This document shows, piece after piece, positions 10,721 to 22,949 of a DNA stretch of 64,000 bases; position 1 is the stretch's first letter; every line of letters begins with the position of its first letter. Source of the stretch: Meconema thalassinum (Eukaryota > Arthropoda > Insecta > Orthoptera > Tettigoniidae); NCBI GenBank assembly GCA_946902985.2, contig OX336391.1, positions 72,827,947 through 72,891,946 of the forward strand. Direction: 5' to 3'. The notes under the pieces were generated by a model. It was not told the origin of the DNA. It saw only the letters and a program-made list of their open reading frames with translations, and searched no databases. The translations under genes were made by a program, and so were the position numbers.

Positions 10721-12639
10721 ACAAGTCCTGTCTACCCTACGAGTACTTCTCTACAAGTCCTGTCTACCCAATGTGTACTTCTCTACAAGTCCTGTCTACC
10801 CAATGTGTACTTCTCTACAAGTCCTGTCTACCCAATGTGTACTTCTCTACAAGTCCTGTCTACCCAATGTGTACTTCTCTACTAGTCCTGTCTACCCAAT
10901 GTGTACTTCTCTACAAGTCCTGTCTACCCAATGTGTACTTCTCTACTAGTCCTGTCTACCCTACGTGTACTTCTCTACAAGTCCTGTCTACCCAATGTGT
11001 ACTTCTCTACAAGTCCTGTCTACCCAATGTGTACTTCTCTACAAGTCCTGTCTACCCGACGTGTACTTCTCTACAAGTCCTGTCTGCCCAATGTGTACTT
11101 CTCTACAAGTCCTGTCTACCCAATGTGTACTTCTCTACAAGTCCTGTCTACCCAATGTGTACTTCTCTACTAGTCCTGTCTACCCAATGTGTACGTCTCC
11201 TAAGTCCTGTCTACCCAATGTGTACTTCTCTACAAGTCCTGTCTACCCAATGTGTACGTCTCCAGAAGTCCTGCTTACCCAATGTGTACGTCTCCACAAG
11301 TCCTGTCTACCCAATGTGTACTTCTCTACTAGTCCTGTCTACCCAATGTGTACTTCTCTACAAGTCCTGTCTACCCAATGTGTACTTCTCTACAAGTCCT
11401 GTCTAACCAATGTGTACGTCTCCACAAGTCCTGTCTACCCAATGTGTACTTCTCTACTAGTCCGGTCTACCCAATGTGTACTTCTCTACTAGTCCTGTCT
11501 ACCCAATGTGTACTTCTCCAGAAGTCCTGCTTACCCAATGTGTACGTCTCCACAAGTCCTGTCTACCCAATGTGTACTTCTCTACTAGTCCGGTCTACCC
11601 AATGTGTACTTCTCTACTAGTCCTGTCTACCCAATGTGTACTTCTCTACAAGTCCTGTCTACCCAATGTGTACTTCTCTACAAGTCCTGTCTACCCAATG
11701 TGTACTTCTTTACAAGTCCTGTCTACCCAATGTGTACTTCTCTACTAGTCCTGTCTACCCAATATGTACTTCTCTACAAGTCCTGTCTACCCAATGTGTA
11801 CGTCTCCAGAAGTCCTGCTTACCCAATGTGTACGTCTCCACAAGTCCTGTCTACCCAATGTGTACTTCTATACTAGTCCGGTCTACCCAATGTGTACTTC
11901 TCTACTAGTCCTGTCTACCCAATGTGTACTTCTCTACAAGTCCTGTCTACCCAATGTGTACGTCTCCAGAAGTCCTGCTTACCCAATGTGTACGTCTCCA
12001 CAAGTCCTGTCTACCCAATGTGTACTTCTCTACTAGTCCGGTCTACCCAATGTGTACTTCTCTACTAGTCCTGTCTACCCAATGTGTACTTCTCTACAAG
12101 TCCTGTCTACCCAATGTGTACTTCTCTACAAGTCCTGTCTAACCAATGTGTACGTCTCCGCAAGTCCTGTCTACCCAATGTGTACTTCTCTACAAGTCCT
12201 GTCTACCCTACGTGTACTTCTCTACAAGTCCTGTCTACCCAATGTGTACTTCTCTACAAGTCCTGTCTACCCTATGTGTACTTCTCTACAAGTCCTGTCT
12301 ACCCAATGTGTACTTCTCTACTAGTCCTGTCTACCCAATGTGTACTTCTCTACAAGTCCTGTCTACCCAATGTGTACTTCTCTACTAGTCCTGTCTACCC
12401 TACGTGTACTTCTCTACAAGTCCTGTCTACCCAATGTGTACTTCTCTACTAGTCCTGTGTACCCAATGTGTACTTCTCTACAAGTCCTGTCTACCCAATG
12501 TGTACTTCTCTACTAGTCCTGTCTACCCTACGTGTACTTCTCTACAAGTCCTGTCTAACCAATGTGTACTTCTCTACTAGTCCTGTCTACCCAATGTGTA
12601 CTTCTCTACAAGTCCTGTCTACCCAATGTGTACTTCTCT
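9313..12639 (+). repeat. 3327-bp tandem duplication A, copy 1
   Basis: The offset to copy 2 is 3327 bp (104 monomers, one of class J). Rare variants shared at this exact offset include CCTGTGTACCC (9321 and 12648), CCGAATG (10032 and 13359), CCCTACGAGTAC (10736 and 14063), GTCTGCCCAATG (11082 and 14409), CCCAATATG and TTCTATACTAG. No base difference was seen where I compared. Homology with copy 2 ends near 12448. The last 192 bp repeat the start of the unit. Confidence 0.92.
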
Positions 12640-12643
12640 ACTA
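12452..12643 (+). repeat. 192-bp six-monomer tandem duplicate at the A1/A2 junction
   Basis: The six-monomer string starting with the rare TGTGTACCC monomer (12452) is repeated immediately at 12644. At the start of copy 1 the string occurs once (9317) and then goes on to the diverged block. The extra copy sits at the boundary between the two 3327-bp units and marks the breakpoint. Confidence 0.88.
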
Positions 12644-15600
12644 GTCCTGTGTACCCAATGTGTACTTCTCTACAAGTCCTGTCTACCCAATGTGTACTTC
12701 TCTACTAGTCCTGTCTACCCTACGTGTACTTCTCTACAAGTCCTGTCTAACCAATGTGTACTTCTCTACTAGTCCTGTCTACCCAATGTGTACTTCTCTA
12801 CAAGTCCTGTCTACCCAATGTGTACTTCTCTACAAGTCCTGTCTACCCAATGTGTACTTCTCTACAAGTCCTGTCTACCCTACGTGTACTTCTCTACAAG
12901 TCCTCTCTACCCAATGTGTACTTCTCTACAAGTCCTGCCTACCCAATCTGTACTTCTTTACAAGTACTGCCTACCCAAAGTGTTTTTCACTACATGTCTT
13001 GCCTATCCAATGTGTACTTCTCTACAAGTCCTGCCTACCCAATGTGTACTTCTCTACAAGTCCTGTCTACCCTACGTGTACTTCTCTACAAGTCCTGTCT
13101 ACCCAATGTGTACGTCTCCAGAAGTCCTGCTTACCCAATGTGTACGTCTCCACAAGTCCTGTCTACCCAATGTGTACTTCTCTACTAGTCCTGTCTACCC
13201 AATGTGTACTTCTCTACAAGTCCTGTCTACCCAATGTGTACTTCTCTACAAGTCCTGTCTAACCAATGTGTACGTCTCCACAAGTCCTGTCTACCCAATG
13301 TGTACTTCTCTACTAGTCCGGTCTACCCAATGTGTACTTCTCTACTAGTCCTGTCTACCGAATGTGTACTTCTCCAGAAGTCCTGCTTACCCAATGTGTA
13401 CGTCTCCACAAGTCCTCTCTACCCAATGTGTACTTCTCTACTAGTCCGGTCTACCCAATGTGTACTTCTCTACTAGTCCTGTCTACCCAATGTGTACTTC
13501 TCTACAAGTCCTGTCTACCCAATGTGTACTTCTCTACAAGTCCTGTCTACCCAATGTGTACTTCTTTACAAGTCCTGTCTACCCAATGTGTACTTCTCTA
13601 CTAGTCCTGTCTACCCAATGTGTACTTCTCTACAAGTCCTGTCTACCCAATGTGTACGTCTCCAGAAGTCCTGCTTACCCAATGTGTACGTCTCCACAAG
13701 TCCTGTCTACCCAATGTGTACTTCTCCACTAGTCCGGTCTACCCAATGTGTACTTCTCTACTAGTCCTGTCTACCCAATGTGTACTTCTCTACAAGTCCT
13801 GTCTACCCAATGTGTACGTCTCCAGAAGTCCTGCTTACCCAATGTGTACGTCTCCACAAGTCCTGTCTACCCAATGTGTACTTCTCTACTAGTCCGGTCT
13901 ACCCAATGTGTACTTCTCTACTAGTCCTGTCTACCCAATGTGTACTTCTCTACAAGTCCTGTCTACCCAATGTGTACTTCTCTACAAGTCCTGTCTAACC
14001 AATGTGTACGTCTCCACAAGTCCTGTCTACCCAATGTGTACTTCTCTACAAGTCCTGTCTACCCTACGAGTACTTCTCTACAAGTCCTGTCTACCCAATG
14101 TGTACTTCTCTACAAGTCCTGTCTACCCAATGTGTACTTCTCTACAAGTCCTGTCTACCCAATGTGTACTTCTCTACAAGTCCTGTCTACCCAATGTGTA
14201 CTTCTCTACTAGTCCTGTCTACCCAATGTGTACTTCTCTACAAGTCCTGTCTACCCAATGTGTACTTCTCTACTAGTCCTGTCTACCCTACGTGTACTTC
14301 TCTACAAGTCCTGTCTACCCAATGTGTACTTCTCTACAAGTCCTGTCTACCCAATGTGTACTTCTCTACAAGTCCTGTCTACCCGACGTGTACTTCTCTA
14401 CAAGTCCTGTCTGCCCAATGTGTACTTCTCTACAAGTCCTGTCTACCCAATGTGTACTTCTCTACAAGTCCTGTCTACCCAATGTGTACTTCTCTACTAG
14501 TCCTGTCTACCCAATGTGTACGTCTCCTAAGTCCTGTCTACCCAATGTGTACTTCTCTACAAGTCCTGTCTACCCAATGTGTACGTCTCCAGAAGTCCTG
14601 CTTACCCAATGTGTACGTCTCCACAAGTCCTGTCTACCCAATGTGTACTTCTCTACTAGTCCTGTCTACCCAATGTGTACTTCTCTACAAGTCCTGTCTA
14701 CCCAATGTGTACTTCTCTACAAGTCCTGTCTAACCAATGTGTACGTCTCCACAAGTCCTGTCTACCCAATGTGTACTTCTCTACTAGTCCGGTCTACCCA
14801 ATGTGTACTTCTCTACTAGTCCTGTCTACCCAATGTGTACTTCTCCAGAAGTCCTGCTTACCCAATGTGTACGTCTCCACAAGTCCTGTCTACCCAATGT
14901 GTACTTCTCTACTAGTCCGGTCTACCCAATGTGTACTTCTCTACTAGTCCTGTCTACCCAATGTGTACTTCTCTACAAGTCCTGTCTACCCAATGTGTAC
15001 TTCTCTACAAGTCCTGTCTACCCAATGTGTACTTCTTTACAAGTCCTGTCTACCCAATGTGTACTTCTCTACTAGTCCTGTCTACCCAATATGTACTTCT
15101 CTACAAGTCCTGTCTACCCAATGTGTACGTCTCCAGAAGTCCTGCTTACCCAATGTGTACGTCTCCACAAGTCCTGTCTACCCAATGTGTACTTCTATAC
15201 TAGTCCGGTCTACCCAATGTGTACTTCTCTACTAGTCCTGTCTACCCAATGTGTACTTCTCTACAAGTCCTGTCTACCCAATGTGTACGTCTCCAGAAGT
15301 CCTGCTTACCCAATGTGTACGTCTCCACAAGTCCTGTCTACCCAATGTGTACTTCTCTACTAGTCCGGTCTACCCAATGTGTACTTCTCTACTAGTCCTG
15401 TCTACCCAATGTGTACTTCTCTACAAGTCCTGTCTACCCAATGTGTACTTCTCTACAAGTCCTGTCTAACCAATGTGTACGTCTCCGCAAGTCCTGTCTA
15501 CCCAATGTGTACTTCTCTACAAGTCCTGTCTACCCTACGTGTACTTCTCTACAAGTCCTGTCTACCCAATGTGTACTTCTCTACAAGTCCTGTCTACCCT

Positions 15601-15775
15601 ATGTGTACTTCTCTACAAGTCCTGTCTACCCAATGTGTACTTCTCTACTAGTCCTGTCTACCCAATGTGTACTTCTCTACAAGTCCTGTCTACCCAATGT
15701 GTACTTCTCTACTAGTCCTGTCTACCCTACGTGTACTTCTCTACAAGTCCTGTCTACCCAATGTGTACTTCTCTA
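12640..15775 (+). repeat. 3327-bp tandem duplication A, copy 2
   Basis: Direct repeat of 9313-12448. The two copies share all the rare marker variants I checked, including the class J monomer (T of TAAG at 14528 versus 11201) and the diverged block (12936 versus 9609). The near identity means recent unequal exchange, or a duplicated stretch in the assembly. Confidence 0.92.
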
Positions 15776-16530
15776 CAAGTCCTGTCTACCCAATGTGTAC
15801 TTCTCTACAAGTCCTGTCTACCCTACGTGTACATCTGTACAAGTCCTGTCTACCCAATGTGTACTTCTCTACAAGTCCTGTCTACCCAATGTGTACTTCT
15901 CTACAAGTCCTGTCTACCCAATGTGTACTTCTCTACTAGTCCTGTCTACCCAATGTGTACGTCTCCACAAGTCCTGTCTACCCAATGTGTACTTCTCTAC
16001 ATGTCCTGTCAACCCAATGTGTACTTCTCTACAAGTCCTGTCTACCCAATGTGTACTCCTCTACAAGTCCTGTCTACCCAATGTGTACTTCTCTACTAGT
16101 CCTGTCTACCCAATGTGTACTTCACTACAAGTCCTGTCTACCCAATGTGTACTTATCTACTAGTCCTGTCTACCCTACGTGTACTTCTCTACAAGTCCTG
16201 TCTAACCAATGTGTACTTCTCTACTAGTCCTGTCTACCCAATGTGTAATTCTCTACAAGTCCTGTCTACCCAATGTGTACTTCCCTACAAGTCCTGTCTA
16301 CCCAATGTGTACTTCTCTACAAGCCCTGTCTACCCTACGTGTACTTCACTACAAGTCCTCTCTACCCAATGTGTACTTCTCTACAAGTCCTGCCTACCCA
16401 ATCTGTACTTCTTTACAAGTACTGCCTACCCAAAGAGTTTTTCACTACATGTCTTGCCTATCCAATGTGTACTTCTCTACAAGTCCTGCCTACCCAATGT
16501 GTACTTCTCTACAAGTCCTGTCTACCCTAC
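14100..16530 (+). repeat. 2.4-kb tandem duplication B, copy 1
   Basis: It matches 16531-18966 at an offset of 2431, then 2399 after a one-monomer loss in copy 2 near 17282, then 2398 after the 31-bp monomer at 17928. Shared rare variants include GTGTACATCTGTAC (15828 and 18226), TACATGTCCTGTCAACCC (15998 and 18396), GTACTTATCTAC (16150 and 18548) and TGTAATTCTC (16246 and 18644). It overlaps the right part of duplication A, so B arose after or across A. Confidence 0.9.
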
Positions 16531-18966
16531 GTGTACTTCTCTACAAGTCCTGTCTACCCAATGTGTACTTCTCTACAAGTCCTGTCTACCCAATGTGTAC
16601 TTCTCTACAAGTCCTGTCTACCCAATGTGTACTTCTCTACTAGTCCTGTCTACCCAATGTGTACTTCTCTACAAGTCCTGTCTACCCAATGTGTACTTCT
16701 CTACTAGTCCTGTCTACCCTACGTGTACTTCTCTACAAGTCCTGTCTACCCAATGTGTACTTCTCTACAAGTCCTGTCTACCCAATGTGTACTTCTCTAC
16801 AAGTCCTGTCTACCCGACGTGTGCTTCTCTACAAGTCCTGTCTACCCAATGTGTACTTCTCTACAAGTCCTGTCTACCCAATGTGTACTTCTCTACAAGT
16901 CCTGTCTACCCAATGTGTACTTCTCTACTAGTCCTGTCTACCCAATGTGTACGTCTCCTAAGTCCTGTCTACCCAATGTGTACTTCTCTACAAGTCCTGT
17001 CTACCCAATGTGTACGTCTCCAGAAGTCCTGCTTACCCAATGTGTACGTCTCCACAAGTCCTGTCTACCCAATGTGTACTTCTCTACTAGTCCTGTCTAC
17101 CCAATGTGTACTTCTCTACAAGTCCTGTCTACCCAATGTGTACTTCTCTACAAGTCCTGTCTAACCAATGTGTACGTCTCCACAAGTCCTGTCTACCCAA
17201 TGTGTACTTCTCTACTAGTCCGGTCTACCCAATGTGTACTTCTCTACTAGTCCTGTCTACCCAATGTGTACTTCTCCAGAAGTCCTGTCTACCCAATGTG
17301 TACTTCTCTACTAGTCCGGTCTACCCAATGTGTACTTCTCTACTAGTCCTGTCTACCCAATGTGTACTTCTCTACAAGTCCTGTCTACCCAATGTGTACT
17401 TCTCTACAAGTCCTGTCTACCCAATGTGTACTTCTTTACAAGTCCTGTCTACCCAATGTGTACTTCTCTACTAGTCCTGTCTACCCAATATGTACTTCTC
17501 TACAAGTCCTGTCTACCCAATGTGTACGTCTCCAGAAGTCCTGCTTACCCAATGTGTACGTCTCCACAAGTCCTGTCTACCCAATGTGTACTTCTCTACT
17601 AGTCCGGTCTACCCAATGTGTACTTCTCTACTAGTCCTGTCTACCCAATGTGTACTTCTCTACAAGTCCTGTCTACCCAATGTGTACGTCTCCAGAAGTC
17701 CTGCTTACCCAATGTGTACGTCTCCACAAGTCCTGTCTACCCAATGTGTACTTCTCTACTAGTCCGGTCTACCCAATGTGTACTTCTCTACTAGTCCTGT
17801 CTACCCAATGTGTACTTCTCTACAAGTCCTGTCTACCCAATGTGTACTTCTCTACAAGTCCTGTCTAACCAATGTGTACGTCTCCGCAAGTCCTGTCTAC
17901 CCAATGTGTACTTCTCTACAAGTCCTGTAACCCTACGTGTACTTCTCTACAAGTCCTGTCTACCCAATGTGTACTTCTCTACAAGTCCTGTCTACCCTAT
18001 GTGTACTTCTCTACAAGTCCTGTCTACCCAATGTGTACTTCTCTACTAGTCCTGTCTACCCAATGTGTACTTCTCTACAAGTCCTGTCTACCCAATGTGT
18101 ACTTCTCTACTAGTCCTGTCTACCCTACGTGTACTTCTCTACAAGTCCTGTCTACCCAATGTGTACTTCTCTACAAGTCCTGTCTACCCAATGTGTACTT
18201 CTCTACAAGTCCTGTCTACCCTACGTGTACATCTGTACAAGTCCTGTCTACCCAATGTGTACTTCTCTACAAGTCCTGTCTACCCAATGTGTACTTCTCT
18301 ACAAGTCCTGTCTACCCAATGTGTACTTCTCTACTAGTCCTGTCTACCCAATGTGTACGTCTCCACAAGTCCTGTCTACCCAATGTGTACTTCTCTACAT
18401 GTCCTGTCAACCCAATGTGTACTTCTCTACAAGTCCTGTCTACCCAATGTGTACTCCTCTACAAGTCCTGTCTACCCAATGTGTACTTCTCTACTAGTCC
18501 TGTCTACCCAATGTGTACTTCACTACAAGTCCTGTCTACCCAATGTGTACTTATCTACTAGTCCTGTCTACCCTACGTGTACTTCTCTACAAGTCCTGTC
18601 TAACCAATGTGTACTTCTCTACTAGTCCTGTCTACCCAATGTGTAATTCTCTACAAGTCCTGTCTACCCAATGTGTACTTCCCTACAAGTCCTGTCTACC
18701 CAATGTGTACTTCTCTACAAGTCCTGTCTACCCTACGTGTACTTCACTACAAGTCCTCTCTACCCAATGTGTACTTCTCTACAAGTCCTGCCTACCCAAT
18801 CTGTACTTCTTTACAAGTACTGCCTACCCAAAGAGTTTTTCACTACATGTCTTGCCTATCCAATGTGTACTTCTCTACAAGTCCTGCCTACCCAATGTGT
18901 ACTTCTCTACAAGTCCTGTCTACCCTACGTGTACTTCTCTACAAGTCCTGTCTACCCAATGTGTAC
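16531..18966 (+). repeat. 2.4-kb tandem duplication B, copy 2
   Basis: Counterpart of 14100-16530. The junction with copy 1 falls just after the diverged block at 16391-16486, where the sequence jumps into A/B-type monomers instead of the usual E monomer. It has lost one monomer near 17282, so the core block starting at 17160 is truncated. It gained CGTGTGCTTC near 16819. Confidence 0.9.
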
Positions 18967-19145
18967 GTCTCCAGAAGTCCTGCTTACCCAATGTGTACGT
19001 CTCCACAAGTCCTGTCTACCCAATGTGTACTTCTCTACTAGTCCTGTCTACCCAATGTGTACTTCTCTACAAGTCCTGTCTACCCAATGTGTACTTCTCT
19101 ACAAGTCCTGTCTAACCAATGTGTACTTCTCTACTAGTCCTGTCT
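17515..19145 (+). repeat. 1.63-kb tandem duplication C, copy 1
   Basis: Offset to copy 2 is 1631 bp, then 1632 bp after the 31-bp monomer at 17928 (51 monomers). The diverged block (18789 versus 20421) is shared. The rare monomer with GCTTTCCCAATG near 19176 (20808 in copy 2) lies in the overlap beyond the copy junction. Several substitutions separate the copies, so C is not among the newest events. Confidence 0.82.
17928..17958 (+). repeat. Independent 31-bp monomer
   Basis: Here CCTGTCTACCCTACG has become CCTGTAACCCTACG, which loses one base from a class H monomer. The homologous monomer in the other copy of this duplication (near 15529) is 32 bp, so the loss happened after the 2.4-kb duplication. 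It changes the offset between copies from 2399 to 2398. It is the only short monomer that is not of the CTCCTAAG type. Confidence 0.9.
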
Positions 19146-20995
19146 ACCCAATGTGTACGTCTCCAGAAGTCCTGCTTTCCCAATGTGTACGTCTCCACAA
19201 GTCCTGTCTACCCAATGTGTACTTCTCTACTAGTCCGGTCTACCCAATGTGTACTTCTCTACTAGTCCTGTCTACCCAATGTGTACTTCTCTACAAGTCC
19301 TGTCTACCCAATGTGTACGTCTCCAGAAGTCCTGCTTACCCAATGTGTACGTCTCCACAAGTCCTGTCTACCCAATGTGTACTTCTCTACTAGTCCGGTC
19401 TACCCAAAGTGTACTTCTCTACTAGTCCCGTCTACCCAATGTGTACTTCCCTACAAGTCCTGTCTACCCAATGTGTACTTCTCTACAAGTCCTGTCTAAC
19501 CAATGTGTACGTCTCCGCAAGTCCTGTCTACCCAATGTGTACTTCTCTACAAGTCCTGTCTACCCTACGTGTACTTCTCTACAAGTCCTGTCTACCCAAT
19601 GTGTACTTCTCTACAAGTCCTGTCTACCCTATGTGTACTTCTCTACTAGTCCTGTCTACCCAATGTGTACTTCTCTACTAGTCCTGTCTACCCAATGTGT
19701 ACTTCTCTACAAGTCCTGTCTACCCAATGTGTACTTCTCTACTAGTCCTGTCTACCCTACGTGTACTTCTCTACATGTCCTGTCTACCCAATGTGTACTT
19801 CTCTACAAGTCCTGTCTACCCAATGTGTACTTCTCTACAAGTCCTGTCTACCCTACGTGTACTTCTCTACAAGTCCTGTCTACCCAATGTGTACTTCTCT
19901 ACAAGTCCTGTCTACCCAATGTGTACCTCTCTACAAGTCCTGTCTACCCAATGTGTACTTCTCTACTAGTCCTGTCTACCCAATGTGTACGTCTCCACAA
20001 GTCCTGTCTACCCAATGTGTACTTCTCTACAAGTCCTGTCAACCCAATGTGTACTTCTCTACAAGTCCTGTCTACCCAATGTGTACTCCTCTACAAGTCC
20101 TGTCTACCCAATGTGTACTTCTCTACTAGTCCTGTCTACCCAATGTGTACTTCACTACAAGTCCTGTCTACCCAATGTGTACTTCTCTACTAGTCCTGTC
20201 TACCCTACGTGTACTTCTCTACAAGTCCAGTCTAACCAATGTGTACTTCTCTACTAGTCCTGTCTACCCAATGTGTACTTCTCTACAAGTCCTGTCTACC
20301 CAATGTGTACTTCCCTACAAGTCCTGTCTACCCAATGTGTACTTCTCTACAAGTCCTGTCAACCCTACGTGTACTTCACTACAAGTCCTCTCTACCCAAT
20401 GTGTACTTCTCTACAAGTCCTGCCTACCCAATCTGTACTTCTTTACAAGTACTGCCTACCCAAAGAGTTTTTCACTACATGTCTTGCCTATCCAATGTGT
20501 ACTTCTCTACAAGTCCTGCCTACCCAATGTGTACTTCTCTACAAGTCCTGTCTACCCTACGTGTACTTCTCTACAAGTCCTGTCTACCCAATGTGTACGT
20601 CTCCAGAAGTCCTGCTTACCCAATGTGTACGTCTCCACAAGTCCTGTCTACCCAATGTGTACTTCTCTACTAGTCCTGTCTACCCAATGTGTACTTCTCT
20701 ACAAGTCCTGTCTACCCAATGTGTACTTCTCTACAAGTCCTGTCTAACCAATGTGTACTTCTCTTCTAGTCCTGTCTACCCAATGTGTACGTCTCCAGAA
20801 GTCCTGCTTTCCCAATGTGTACGTCTCCACAAGTCCTGTCTACCCAATGTGTACTTCTCTACTAGTCCGGTCTACCCAATGTGTACTTCTCTACTAGTCC
20901 TGTCTACCCAATGTGTACTTCTCTACAAGTCCTGTCTACCCAATGTGTACGTCTCCAGAAGTCCTGCTTACCCAATGTGTACGTCTCCACAAGTC
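19146..20995 (+). repeat. 1.63-kb tandem duplication C, copy 2
   Basis: Counterpart of 17515-19363. Private changes include CCCAAAGTGTAC near 19407, TAGTCCCGTC near 19426, AAGTCCAGTC near 20225, GTCAACCCTACG near 20359 and CTCTTCTAG near 20762. Confidence 0.82.
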
Positions 20996-21574
20996 CTCTC
21001 TACCCAATGTGTACTTCTCTACTAGTCCTGTCTACCCAATGTGTAATTCTCTACAAGTCCTGTCTACCCAATGTGTACTTCTCTACAAGTCCTGTCTAAC
21101 CAATGTGTACGTCTCCACAAGTCCTGTCTACCCAATGTGTACTTCTCTACTAGTCCGGTCTACCCAATGTGTACTTCTCTACTAGTCCTGTCTACCCAAT
21201 GTGTACTTCTCCAGAAGTCCTGCTTACCCAATGTGTACGTCTCCACAAGTCCTGTCTACCCAATGTGTACTTCTTTACAAGTACTGCCTACCCAAAGTGT
21301 TTTTCACTACATGTCTTGCCTATCCAATGTGTACTTCTCTACAAGTCCTGCCTACCCAATGTGTACTTCTCTACAAGTCCTGTCTACCCTACGTGTACTT
21401 CTCTACAAGTCCTGTCTACCCAACATGTACGTCTCCAGAAGTCCTGCTTACCCAATGTGTACGTCTCCACAAGTCCTGTCTACCCAATGTGTACTTCTCT
21501 ACTAGTCCTGTCTACCCAATGTGTACTTCTCCACAAGTCCTGTCTACCCTATGTGTACTTCTCTACAAGTCCTG

Positions 21575-22949
21575 TCTAACCAATGTGTACGTCTCCACAA
21601 GTCCTGTCTACCCAATGTGTACTTCTCTACTAGTCCGGTCTACCCAATGTGTACTTCTCTACTAGTCCTGTCTACCCAATGTGTACTTCTCCAGAAGTCC
21701 TGCTTACCCAATGTGTACGTCTCCACAAGTCCTCTCTACCCAATGTGTACTTCTCTACTAGTCCGGTCTACCCAATGTGTACTTCTCTACTAGTCCTGTC
21801 TACCAAATGTGTACTTCTCTACAAGTCCTGTCTACCCAATGTGTACTTCTTTACAAGTCCTGTCTACCCAATGTGTACTTCTCTACTAGTCCTGTCTACC
21901 CAATGTGTACTTCTCTACAAGTCCTGTCTACCCAATGTGTACGTCTCCAGAAGTCCTGCTTACCCAATGTGTACGTCTCCACAAGTCCTGTCTACCCAAT
22001 GTGTACTTCTCTACTAGTCCGGTCTACCCAATGTGTACTTCTCTACTAGTCCTGTCTACCCAATGTGTACTTCTCTACAAGTCCTGTCTACCCAATGTGT
22101 ACGTCTCCAGAAGTCCTGCTTACCCAATGTGTACGTCTCCACAAGTCCTGTATACCCAATGTGTACTTCTCTACTAGTCCGGTCTACCCAATGTGTACTT
22201 CTCTACTAGTCCTGTATACCCAATGTGTACTTCTCTACAAGTCCTGTCTACCCAAAGTGTACTTCTCTACAAGTCCTGTCTAACCAATGTGTACGTCTCC
22301 ACAAGTCCTGTCTACCCTACGTGTACTTCTCTACAAGTCCTGTCTACCCAATGTGTACTTCTCTACAAGTCCTGTCTACCCAATGTGTACTTCTCTACAA
22401 GTCCTGTCTACCCAATGTGTACTTCCCTACTAGTCCTGTCTACCCAATGTGTACTTCTCTACAAGTCCTGTCTACCCAATGTGTACTTCTCTTCTAGTCC
22501 TGTCTACCCTACGTGTACTTCTCTACAAGTCCTGTCTACCCAATGTGTACTTCTCTACAAGTCCTGTCTACCCAATGTGTACTTCTCTACAAGTCCTGTC
22601 TACCCGACGTGTACTTCTCTACAAGTCCTGTCTACCCAATGTGTACTTCTCTACAAGTCCTGTCTACCCAATGTGTACTTCTCTACAAGTCCTGTCTACC
22701 CAATGTGTACTTCTCTACTAGTCCTGTCTACCCAATGTGTACGTCTCCTAAGTCCTGTCTACCCAATGTGTACTTCTCTACAAGTCCTGTCTACCCAATG
22801 TGTACGTCCCCAGAAGTCCTGCTTACCCAATGTGTACGTCTCCACAAGTCCTGTCTACCCAATGTGTACTTCTCTACTAGTCCTGTCTACCCAATGTGTA
22901 CTTCTCTACAAGTCCTGTCTACCCAATGTGTACTTCTCTACAAGTCCTG
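21575..22949 (+). repeat. Higher-order unit of 1375 bp (43 monomers), copy D1
   Basis: The unit runs from one TCTAACC core start to the next and includes the class J monomer at 22749. Its neighbour from 22950 has the same order with two extra monomers. Private variants are GTATACCC near 22151 and 22215, and CCCAAAGTGTAC near 22254. Confidence 0.8.

Noticed and set aside
17928..17935. Telomere-like TAACCCTA
   Set aside because: A single occurrence made by a one-base loss in a CTACCCTACG monomer; no tandem TTAGGG/CCCTAA run exists.
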